Positions 7,642-14,869 of a stretch of 64,000 nucleotides of DNA are shown here, piece by piece. Each line of letters begins with the position of its first letter. Positions within the stretch are counted from its first letter, which is position 1. The position numbers and the translations under genes are program-made. Under the pieces are notes generated by a model. It was given only the letters and a program-made list of their open reading frames with translations. It was not told the origin of the DNA and ran no database searches. This DNA is from an uncultured Arthrobacter sp. Its GTDB lineage: Bacteria > Actinomycetota > Actinomycetes > Actinomycetales > Micrococcaceae. The stretch spans positions 1 to 64,000 of the forward strand of contig NZ_CANLSZ010000001.1 of the NCBI RefSeq assembly GCF_947493765.1, written 5' to 3'.

Positions 7642-8217
7642 ATGTCTAGGCCCTACCCGGGCGAGGTCCATGACGACGTGGTCCACGTCGCCCTCAACCG
7701 CGAGCCCGGAGTCCTAATCGAGCAGATTGCGAAAGACTTTGGAGTTCAGCCGCCGATGACGCCGCAGAAGTGGCTGCATTGCGCCCACATTGACAAGAGT
7801 GGCAGGCCCGGCCGATCCCGCACCGAGGCAGCCGAGGTCCGGGAGCTGCGGAAGCGGAACCGTCTGGTCGAGCAGGAGAACGAGGTCCTCCGGCGGGCTG
7901 CAACATATCTGTCACAGATGAACCTGTCGAGAGAAGGTTCTCCCCGCTCGTGATTGAGCTCGCCGAAGCAGCGATCCCTGAGACGGTGGTGTGCTCAGGT
8001 GCTCAAGCCCTCCTGCCAGCCCTACACCCGATGACTGGCCGCTCCATCATCACCAGCAAGGTGGTGGAGGCAAATCGCGCGAATGCGCTGTCCGACGCGA
8101 ATCGTGTCGAGCAACGCCTGGTTCAGCGCGGTCGGCAAGCCCAAGCGGGGCAAGGGCCGCCACCCCTGCCCCTTCGTCGACCACGACCTCTGCTCCGTCG
8201 CCGGCCAGACCGCTAGG
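7642..8217 (+). pseudogene. Degenerate IS3-family element (orfA plus broken orfB)
   Basis: OrfA (7642-7953, MSRPYPGEVHDDVVHVALNR) has the IS3 helix-turn-helix and a leucine-zipper tail (ELRKRNRLVEQENEVLRRAA). Its HTH recognition region is abnormal (QPPMTPQKWL in place of a normal turn). OrfB begins in the next frame (LVIELAEAAIPETVVC), shifts frame near 8000, meets a stop, resumes as EANRANALSDANR, then jumps to a later orfB segment (SSNAWFSAVGKPKRGKGR) before ending at 8217. The integrase DDE core is gone. It is a dead element; no terminal repeats could be placed. Confidence 0.7.
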
Positions 8218-8246
8218 TGAATGCCGCGACTCCGGATCCTGAGGTT

Positions 8247-8764
8247 CTAGGTGCTGCGTGGATTCCACGACGCCAAGGGTGTGGTGCCCTGGACATAGAG
8301 CGGGTGACGGGGATGGCCCTCCTTCGTCGTTCCCCAGCATCGCAGGTCTACGCCCTCACCACGGAGGACCTCAAAGACCGCTAGAGCCCTTGCCCGGGCA
8401 AAAGGATGTGCACCCCAGGCGGCGACGATCGTGGTGCTCGTTCGAGCTGCTTCGAGGATGTACTTGTCATTCTCAGGACCGATTGCATCTGGCGCTGCTC
8501 TGAGGCCCTCAGGGTCGGTACTGCGCAGTGCGAACAGATTCACCACCCGCAGGCCGTCAGCGCCTGCCGCGTCGGCAAGGGAGATGCAGCGCCTGATCGT
8601 GCGGTCATCCTGCAGCGCATCAGCAATGGAGGGATTCAGCATGATCACCGTCAGGAGCGACGGTGATCCCGCTGTCTCCACTGACGAGTGAGCTGGTACC
8701 GGAAGGACGCTGTGCTCACTGCTGTCCTCAGGGGATCTCTCAGGGACATGGCGATTTCGGACAT
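8247..8764 (-). pseudogene. DUF1643 protein gene, frameshifted near its 5' end
   Basis: The C-terminal 140 residues match DUF1643: LLTVIMLNPSIADALQDDRTIRRC, LRVVNLFALRSTDPEGL, GPENDKYI, IVAAWGAH and WGTTKEGHPRHPLYV. The expected N-terminus (MSEIAMSLRDPLRTA...FRYQLTRQW, from ATG at 8764) lies in a different frame and meets TGA shortly after. The two frames must be joined by a one-base change between about 8666 and 8682. The function of DUF1643 is unknown. It sits between a dead IS3 element and a shredded transporter gene, so decay rather than programmed frameshifting is the simplest reading. Confidence 0.75.
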
Positions 8765-8804
8765 ACAAGCATTGTGCCCCACCAACCAGGGCGTACCCAG
8801 AACC

Positions 8805-9290
8805 CCCGTGCAGGTGTACGTCCTCGTGTTCCTCGTCGCCCCAGTGATGTCCCTCATCATTTGGGCCCCGGCCTGGCTATCGGCGGACTGCTCGCGAAGG
8901 AGGTCGCTGCGTAGGCACGGGCCTAGGAGATGCCCCTGCACTTCCCCGTGCTGGTCGCGGCACGCTGCTCCGAATTCGCCGCCAGATCCTCCTGCAGTTC
9001 CCGCTCTACGCTGGCATCATGGGCATCACCGTGTTGATCGACCTCGAGTCCGACGGCATCGCGAGCATTGCCAGCCCCTCGACGTTCGGCGTGCTCGCAC
9101 TACTCTCCGGCGCCCTCGTGAACTTCTTCGTCCCCTCCGGCGGTGGACAGTTCGCGGTGCAGGCCCCGAGGATGCTCGACGCCGCAGCCCGGCTCGAGGT
9201 GGACCCCTCGGTGGCCATCACGGCGATCTCCTACGGGGACCAGCGGACCCCCGTCCTGTCACCACAGGTACGAACCGCTGCAGGAGAGCG
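8805..9290 (+). pseudogene. Remnant of an AtoE-type short-chain fatty acid transporter
   Basis: Pieces of the AtoE/TIGR00366 family appear in order but in different frames: a fragment reading GPGLAIGGLLAKEVA, then LHFPVLVAA, then QFPLYAGIMGITVLIDL and FGVLALLSGALVNFFVPSGGGQFAVQAP with ITAISYGDQ. The N-terminal third and the C-terminal end are absent, and at least two frame changes separate the pieces. The conserved NFFVPSGGGQ signature makes the family assignment strong. It would have been an inner-membrane importer of acetoacetate or short fatty acids. Confidence 0.7.
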
Positions 9291-9422
9291 CCGTGGCAGC
9301 CGGCACCGCACCGGAGCGGTATTCTTCACTGTCGTTGCACCTCTCCACCTGACCTGACGGGACCTGATGTTCGTGACCAGTTCGTACGGCGATCGTGGGC
9401 GCCGTGCGTCCCGTGCCGAGCA

Positions 9423-10235
9423 GTGACCTCCTCGAGCACTACCGCGTCGACGCTGGTGGTCATCCCCGCGTTCGGATCGCCCGAGCTGACCGATGCGGTG
9501 GTGCATGATCTGTGCCGCGACGGGAATGATCTGGACCCGGACGTGCGGATCGTGGTGGTCGACAACGCCGGGGACTACGTCCTCCCGCAGGGGCGCATCG
9601 AGGTCCACCGCCCGGGGCGGAACCTGCGGTGGATCGGCGCCGCGAACTGGGCCCTGGAGACGTCGTCGAGGGATGGACACGCTGTCTGCGTGGTGCTGAA
9701 CAACGACATCCGGCTCTCACCCGGATTCCTCGACGGATTGCTCGCGCCGTTCTCGACGGCGGACGACATCGCTCTCGCGGCGTCCTGCTATGACGACTTC
9801 TGGCTCCACCAGCGGGCCCACACCATCCCGCCCACCGCGGCCGAGTACGTCCCGCGCGACGTGTTGCGCGACGTCGACTTCTGTGACGGCACAGCGATCG
9901 CGTTCGCGGTGCCTGCCGTCGTCGAGCTGGGGGGTCTCGATGAGGTGACCTTCCAACGCCATGGCTACGGTGCCGATATCGACCTGGCGATCCGGGTGCG
10001 GGCGGCCGGGCTGCGGTGCGTGGTCACCGAGGGTGCCTACGTCTCGCACCTGCGGCGCCAGACGATGAACCGGACCGGCCAGACCGCGGAGAACAACCGG
10101 GCGGAGATCCTGGACGGACTGGACGCCAAGTGGGGCGAGGGATGGCGGGCGGACGTGGGGCTCGGCCCGGACTCGTTCCCCGCCCACAACGTCGGCAGCG
10201 GCGCGTCGTGGTACCTGACCCCTCCGGTGTGGTGA
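9423..10235 (+). CDS. Glycosyltransferase family 2
   Basis: A 270-residue cytoplasmic GT-A-fold enzyme. The start region VVIPAFGSPELTDAVV and the nucleotide-binding VVVDNAG are typical of GT2. The metal/nucleotide motif is seen as VLNNDIRLSPG at about residues 96-106 (an NND variant of DxD). Acceptor-side residues lie around FQRHGYGADIDLAIRVRAAG. I chose GTG at 9423 because it begins the domain; the open frame upstream belongs to the decayed transporter. It overlaps the next glycosyltransferase gene by 4 bases (GTGA at 10232-10235), so the two probably act in sequence on one glycan or glycoside. Substrates unknown. Confidence 0.8.
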   Translation: MTSSSTTASTLVVIPAFGSPELTDAVVHDLCRDGNDLDPDVRIVVVDNAGDYVLPQGRIEVHRPGRNLRWIGAANWALETSSRDGHAVCVVLNNDIRLSPGFLDGLLAPFSTADDIALAASCYDDFWLHQRAHTIPPTAAEYVPRDVLRDVDFCDGTAIAFAVPAVVELGGLDEVTFQRHGYGADIDLAIRVRAAGLRCVVTEGAYVSHLRRQTMNRTGQTAENNRAEILDGLDAKWGEGWRADVGLGPDSFPAHNVGSGASWYLTPPVW

Positions 10236-11254
10236 GCCGCCTCAGCGGGTCACCGGGGCGGATCGTCTACGCGGGCTTCGCCACGGCCCACCACAGCGGA
10301 GGCGTGCACGTGATGACCCAGCACGTCCGGCTGCTGCGTGAGCGCGGCCACGAGGCCTGGTTGTGGCTGCCCGATCCGGCTGACCGTACCGACTGGATCG
10401 AGGACGACGTACCGATGCTGTTCGGTGCCACCACTCCGATCAGCGCGGATGACCTTCTGGTGCTGCCGGAGACACCGACCGTCCACGGCCGCGATCCGGC
10501 CCCCGGGGCGCGCAAGGTCATCTTCAACCAGAATCACTTCTACACCTTCGCCGCAGGTGCTCCCGGCGAGGATTTCCCCGGGTGGTCACCGACTCCGGCG
10601 ATCTGGGTCGTGTCTGCGGAGAGCCGCGACGTGCTGGCCGTCGTGCTGCCCGGACTGCCGGTGAGCGTTGTGCCCAACCCGGTGGACGGCGAATTGTTCA
10701 GTCCCGTCGCGACCGAGCAGGTGCGGGTGAGCTGGCTGCCCAGGAAGCGCCCGCGGGAGGCCTCGCTGCTGAAGCGGCTGCTGGCCGCCGACCCTCGGCT
10801 CGCCGGGGTCGATCTGGTGGAGCTGATCCGGACCCCGCGGGAGGAGGTGGCCGCCACCCTAGGGAGCTCGGCGGTCTTCGTCGCACTGGGACACAGCGAG
10901 AGCTTCGGTCTGCCGGTCGCCGAGGCTCTGGCGTCGGGCTGCCTGGTGGCCGGTTACGACGGCGGGGGTGGTCACGAACTGTTCGAGGCACCCGGTGCGT
11001 GGCGGGTCCCGGACCAACGACCGCTGCTGATCCGCGACCGGGTGGCGGACCTCGTCCAGAACGTCGCGGCCCTGTCCCCGGTGCGCGCCGCGAACCGCGT
11101 CTGGGTGCTCGATCGCTACACGTTCGCCCGCACCGGCGCAGCGTTGGAGGAGGCGGTCGCGGCGGCGCGGGCCCGGCCTGGGAACGACGCCGTTGCCGTC
11201 CATCCGACCGCCTGGCTCGACACCCTCGGTCCGCACTTCACGGCGTACGCCTGA
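10232..11254 (+). CDS. Glycosyltransferase family 4-like (GT-B fold)
   Basis: A 340-residue protein. The N-terminal domain (about 1-165) begins with GRIVYAGFATAHHSGGVHVM, the acceptor-side Gly-rich loop of GT4 enzymes. The C-terminal domain carries VVPNPVDGELFSP and the donor-binding EX7E motif in SESFGLPVAEALASG. Starts at GTG 10232 or 10229; the 4-base overlap with the GT2 gene favours 10232. It ends 4 bases before the convergent dehydrogenase gene. It probably transfers a sugar from a nucleotide donor to the product of the GT2 enzyme. Confidence 0.8.
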   Translation: MSRLSGSPGRIVYAGFATAHHSGGVHVMTQHVRLLRERGHEAWLWLPDPADRTDWIEDDVPMLFGATTPISADDLLVLPETPTVHGRDPAPGARKVIFNQNHFYTFAAGAPGEDFPGWSPTPAIWVVSAESRDVLAVVLPGLPVSVVPNPVDGELFSPVATEQVRVSWLPRKRPREASLLKRLLAADPRLAGVDLVELIRTPREEVAATLGSSAVFVALGHSESFGLPVAEALASGCLVAGYDGGGGHELFEAPGAWRVPDQRPLLIRDRVADLVQNVAALSPVRAANRVWVLDRYTFARTGAALEEAVAAARARPGNDAVAVHPTAWLDTLGPHFTAYA

Positions 11255-11258
11255 GGCC

Positions 11259-12173
11259 TCAGTCGGCGCTCTTCACCACGTTGACGAGGTCCTCGCCGGC
11301 CACGTACCGGCGCACCTGCTCGTTGACCAGGGCGAACGCGCGCGGACCGGACTGCGCGATGGAGCCGGCCGCATGCGGGGTGATGATCAGGTTCGGCGCA
11401 GTCCACAGCGGATGATCGGCCGGCAATGGCTCCGGCTCCATCACGTCCAGGGCGGCCCGCAGCCGACCGGTCGTCAGCTCGGCCAGCAGTGCCGGGGTGT
11501 CGACGATCTTACCGCGGGCAACGTTGACCAGCAGGGCGCCGTCGGGCATCCGGGACAGGAACTCGGCATCCACGAGTCCGGTGGTGGCCGGGGTGAGCGG
11601 AACGGTCAGCACCACCACGTCGGCCTCGGGCAGCAGGTCCGGCAGCTCCGAGGTGGCGTGGATGCCGTCGCGTGCCGTGTGCGCCACGAGCACGGGGACG
11701 GCGTCGAAAGCCCGCAGCCGGCGGGCGGTCTGCTCTCCGAGGTCGCCGGCGCCGATGATCAGCACCCGCTTGTCACGCAGGTCGTCCGCCTCCATCGGGT
11801 CCCATCGACCCTGTCGCTGCGCTTCGACGAAATGGGGCAGCCGTCGCAGCGTGGCGAGGACGACGGTCAGGACCAGCTCGGCGACCGCCGGGCCGTGCAC
11901 ACCGCGCGCGGTGCACAGCGTCACACCGGCCGGGACGTGGTCGATGATGTCCTCGATGCCGGCACTCGTCAGCTGGGTGACCTCGAGCTTCGGCATGGCG
12001 GCGAACTTGTAGTCGAGGTTGGTGGAGTCCTCGACCTGCGGTACCCAGAATACGGTCTCCTCCAGACGGTCGGGCTTCTCGCCCTCGCCGTCCCACACGA
12101 TCACCTCCACTCCGGCGGGAAGGGGTCCGAGGAGTTCACGGGCATTCGAATCGGGTATGCATACGACAGTCAC
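11259..12173 (-). CDS. NAD(P)-dependent D-2-hydroxyacid dehydrogenase
   Basis: A 304-residue member of the D-isomer-specific 2-hydroxyacid dehydrogenase family, reducing 2-keto acids or oxidising D-2-hydroxy acids in the cytoplasm. The Rossmann motif is VLIIGAGDLGEQTARRL (about residues 137-153). The catalytic residues are the Arg in LLVNVARGKIVD, a Glu in ALDVMEPEPLP, and the His in LIITPHAAGS. The length is slightly short of the usual 310-340. It is transcribed toward the GT4 gene with a 4-base gap, and away from the flavoprotein gene. Physiological substrate unknown; phosphoglycerate dehydrogenase is unlikely because there is no ACT domain. Confidence 0.85.
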   Translation of the reverse strand: MTVVCIPDSNARELLGPLPAGVEVIVWDGEGEKPDRLEETVFWVPQVEDSTNLDYKFAAMPKLEVTQLTSAGIEDIIDHVPAGVTLCTARGVHGPAVAELVLTVVLATLRRLPHFVEAQRQGRWDPMEADDLRDKRVLIIGAGDLGEQTARRLRAFDAVPVLVAHTARDGIHATSELPDLLPEADVVVLTVPLTPATTGLVDAEFLSRMPDGALLVNVARGKIVDTPALLAELTTGRLRAALDVMEPEPLPADHPLWTAPNLIITPHAAGSIAQSGPRAFALVNEQVRRYVAGEDLVNVVKSAD

Positions 12174-12225
12174 CGCTCAAGTCTAGTCACCGCCGTGACC
12201 GTGCCTCGGTTAGTGTGATTCTGGG

Positions 12226-12239
12226 ACTTCTACAGAAGT
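12226..12239. promoter_or_regulatory. ACTTCT-AC-AGAAGT palindrome in a divergent promoter region
   Basis: A perfect 6-2-6 inverted repeat between the divergent dehydrogenase and flavoprotein genes. It could bind a dimeric regulator that controls both. No regulator gene lies nearby. Confidence 0.35.
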
Positions 12240-12341
12240 ACGAAATATGTTCGGGGTATGGGAACTACCAGCGCCGCCGAACCAGTTGTGCAGAGCACTG
12301 CGGCTTCGCAGGCAGGACCGAACTCCTACAGGAGATGTGCC

Positions 12342-13724
12342 ATGGATACCACCCAGCTCGCCTACCCCCGTCAGGAGCAGGACCTCGCCGGCGAGGACAC
12401 CCGGCTCCGGAACTGGGCCAGGAACTCCCGCCTGGGTCCGATCGGCTCTGTGATCGCCCCGGCCACGGAGTCGGAGCTGTGCCACTTCCTGTCCACCAGT
12501 GACGGCCCGGTCCGGATGATCGGGAGCCGGATGTCCCCCGGCAGGATGATCGAGGTGGCGAACGGGAGCGGCACGCTGCTGGACCTGAGCAGGCTGAGCG
12601 GCCTGATCTCGAGCACCGAGGACACCGCGACGTTCGCCGGATCCACCCCGCTGGCCGAGGTGTACTCGTTCCTGTCGGCGCGAGGCCAGATGCTGGACGC
12701 CTCACCCGGGGTGATCGCCGAGCAGACACTGGCCGGCGCCCTGTCCACCGGGACCCACGGCCAGGGCCTGCAGCAGAGCTCGATCGCGGGTGCCGCGCTG
12801 GCCATCCGCGTGGTGCTGGCCGACGGCACGGTCGCGGAGTACGCGCAGGACCACCCGGACTTCCCCGCCGTCCAGCTCGGCCTCGGCTCGTTGGGCGTCA
12901 TCACCGCTGTGACACTGCGCGCGCGGGAGTCGATGATCTACACGTGCGTCAAGAGGGCCGTCGACGCGGGCACCCTGGAGACGGACCTAGGAACCTGGAA
13001 CCGGGAGAACATCCTGGTCAAGGCGTGGTGGTTCCCGCAGGAGAACCAGGTGCAGGTGTGGACCGCCAACGAGGCGTCCGACGACGACGTCGTGCGGTAT
13101 CGAGCCGGCCACAGCGAGTTGCTGGAGCATGCGACCACCAACGCGACCATGAACAGCACGATCGAGTCCACGCTGCAGCACCTCCGCGACGACAGCAAGG
13201 GTGTCGCCGACAACGGCAAGTCGCTCCGCACGGTGTCGCGCTTCCGGGACTTCACCGACGTCACGGGTGACATCTACCAGGTGTTCTGCCGGGGCATCGC
13301 GACCCCCCAGATCAACGTCGAGATCGGTATCCCGCTGGCCCGGGCCGGAGCGGTGATCAGGAAGATCAAGGACTGGCACGCGGAGACGCGTCCCCGGATG
13401 CACTACCCGGTGATCCTGCGCTGCACCGGCCCGTCCGAGGGGTGGCTGAGCCCGTCCCACGGCCAGGACACCTGCTACTTCGGTTTCGTGGTCTACTACG
13501 CGGCCGATGGCTCGCTGTCCGAGGAGGGCGACAACTTCCTCCGGGCCGTGGAGCGGGCCCTGGCCGAGGAGGGCGGCCGTCCCCACTGGGGCAAGTACTT
13601 CGACGAGTCCCTCTACGACTGGCCGGCGCTCTACCCCCAGTGGGAAGCGTTCCGCCGCGTGCGCGAGACGCTCGATCCGCACCACCGCTTCGCCAACGCG
13701 TTCACCGCGGCCCTGCTCGACTGA
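12342..13724 (+). CDS. FAD-binding oxidase of the D-arabinono-1,4-lactone oxidase type
   Basis: A 460-residue protein with a VAO-type FAD domain in the N-terminal half (GGALSTG-like loop seen as LAGALSTGTHGQGLQQSSIAG, then LGLGSLGVITAVTLRA) and an aldonolactone-oxidase C-terminal domain ending in PHWGKYF and LDPHHRFANAF. Such enzymes oxidise sugar lactones or alditols with O2. The His that normally links FAD covalently (GxGHS motif) is replaced by Met64 in GSRMSPG, so FAD is probably bound non-covalently, as in plant galactonolactone dehydrogenase. Start ATG 12342 follows AGGAGATGTGCC. The next gene is a GT8 glycosyltransferase, which suggests a shared sugar pathway. Confidence 0.75.
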   Translation: MDTTQLAYPRQEQDLAGEDTRLRNWARNSRLGPIGSVIAPATESELCHFLSTSDGPVRMIGSRMSPGRMIEVANGSGTLLDLSRLSGLISSTEDTATFAGSTPLAEVYSFLSARGQMLDASPGVIAEQTLAGALSTGTHGQGLQQSSIAGAALAIRVVLADGTVAEYAQDHPDFPAVQLGLGSLGVITAVTLRARESMIYTCVKRAVDAGTLETDLGTWNRENILVKAWWFPQENQVQVWTANEASDDDVVRYRAGHSELLEHATTNATMNSTIESTLQHLRDDSKGVADNGKSLRTVSRFRDFTDVTGDIYQVFCRGIATPQINVEIGIPLARAGAVIRKIKDWHAETRPRMHYPVILRCTGPSEGWLSPSHGQDTCYFGFVVYYAADGSLSEEGDNFLRAVERALAEEGGRPHWGKYFDESLYDWPALYPQWEAFRRVRETLDPHHRFANAFTAALLD

Positions 13725-13781
13725 TCCGACACGGCCACTCTCCCGATCCCCCCTCGCAATTCCTGGACAGGAGCACCACCG

Positions 13782-14624
13782 ATGAACGCCTGGGTGACCT
13801 TGCTGACCCAACCCGACTACGTGGTCGGGGTCCGGACGCTGCGGGCCTCGCTGGCGGCCTCCGGCAGTGATGCCCCCCTCGTGGTCATGGTGACCGAGGG
13901 GATCGACGAACAGACCCGCCGCCTCCTGCAGGACGACGGGTGCCTCCTGCGCGACGTGGCACCGCTGCGGCCGGCCGGGGGGTCGGCGGACAGCTACGCC
14001 AACGCCCGGTTCGCGGAGGTGTGGACCAAGCTGGCCGTCTGGGGACTCACGGAGTTCGAGCGCGTCGTCTTCCTGGACGCCGACATGCTGGTGACCCGCA
14101 CCATGGACGAGCTGTTCTCGCTGGACCTGGCCGACGGCGCCATCGCCGCCTGCCACGCCTGCCGGTGCAACCCCAACCGGATTACGAGTTATCCGGCGGC
14201 CTGGACGCCTGAGACCTGCTTCTACACGCACTGCCGCGGCGGGGACCACGTCACCGAACCGGATGCGACGGACAACTATTTGAACGGCGGCTTCCTCGTG
14301 CTGACGCCCGACCAGGCTGTCCACGCCGACATGGTGGCGCGGCTGGCGGTCGTGGACGATCTGTCGGACTACCCGTTCGCCGAACAGGACTTCCTCAACG
14401 AGTTCTACCGCGACCGCTGGCAGCCGCTACCGTACGTGTACAACGCGCTGAAGACCCTGCCGCACCAGCACCCGCAGGTCTGGGATCCGGCGGCGGTGAA
14501 GAACATCCACTACATCATCGACAAGCCGTGGGCCAAGCCCCTCGACCCCACCGACCGGTACGCCGAGGTGAACCGGCTCTGGTGGGAGATGGCCGACACG
14601 CTGGGCGCACCCGTTCCCTCCTGA
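13782..14624 (+). CDS. Glycosyltransferase family 8 (glycogenin/galactinol synthase-like)
   Basis: A 280-residue retaining GT-A enzyme. The DxD metal site is FLDADML (Asp99 and Asp101). Further family marks are YLNGGFLVLTP, the FAEQDFLN segment, and the C-terminal HYIIDKPWAKP that contacts the diphosphate. ATG follows AGGAG with an 8-base gap. The length and motifs resemble the glycogenin and galactinol synthase branch more than the lipopolysaccharide branch. It lies 57 bases after the lactone oxidase gene and is probably in the same operon. The acceptor is unknown. Confidence 0.8.
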   Translation: MNAWVTLLTQPDYVVGVRTLRASLAASGSDAPLVVMVTEGIDEQTRRLLQDDGCLLRDVAPLRPAGGSADSYANARFAEVWTKLAVWGLTEFERVVFLDADMLVTRTMDELFSLDLADGAIAACHACRCNPNRITSYPAAWTPETCFYTHCRGGDHVTEPDATDNYLNGGFLVLTPDQAVHADMVARLAVVDDLSDYPFAEQDFLNEFYRDRWQPLPYVYNALKTLPHQHPQVWDPAAVKNIHYIIDKPWAKPLDPTDRYAEVNRLWWEMADTLGAPVPS

Positions 14625-14777
14625 CGCCGGCGGTCGAAGTACCGGACGCCGCACCGTGTCCGAGATGCAAGGCGGCGACGCCTCGTTGCCGGCCCTGGCA
14701 CCTTCGGGGCTGTCAAGAAGGATCGCCGACTCGCCGCCTACCTCCTGTGTCCACGACGGGTGCTATCGTCTCCTCCA

Positions 14778-14803
14778 GAATATGTGACCTAGGCAACATA
14801 TTC
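14778..14803. promoter_or_regulatory. 26-bp near-perfect palindrome upstream of the M6 protease
   Basis: GAATATGT and ACATATTC form 8-base arms around the self-complementary core CCTAGG. Over the 26 bases only two symmetric pairs fail to match (positions 9-10 and 17-18 of the site). It lies 67 bases before the protease start in a locally A/T-rich patch, as expected for an operator of a dimeric repressor or activator. Confidence 0.6.
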
Positions 14804-14832
14804 GGCTCCCCGGGCCCTCGACCCGAGGAGCC
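14804..14832 (+). other. Strong hairpin in the protease leader
   Basis: GGCTCC-C-CGGG pairs with CCCG-A-GGAGCC around a 7-base loop, immediately after the palindrome. It may stabilise the 5' end of the message; without a T-tract it is unlikely to terminate transcription. Confidence 0.4.
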
Positions 14833-14869
14833 TCTTGCTCCGACTGGGACATTTCACTAAGGAGAACCC

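Noticed and set aside
8688-9422. Upstream extension of the GT2 frame to 8688
   Set aside because: The extra 245 codons cross the DUF1643 and AtoE remnants and read as Arg/Pro-rich non-protein; the GT2 domain begins at the GTG at 9423.
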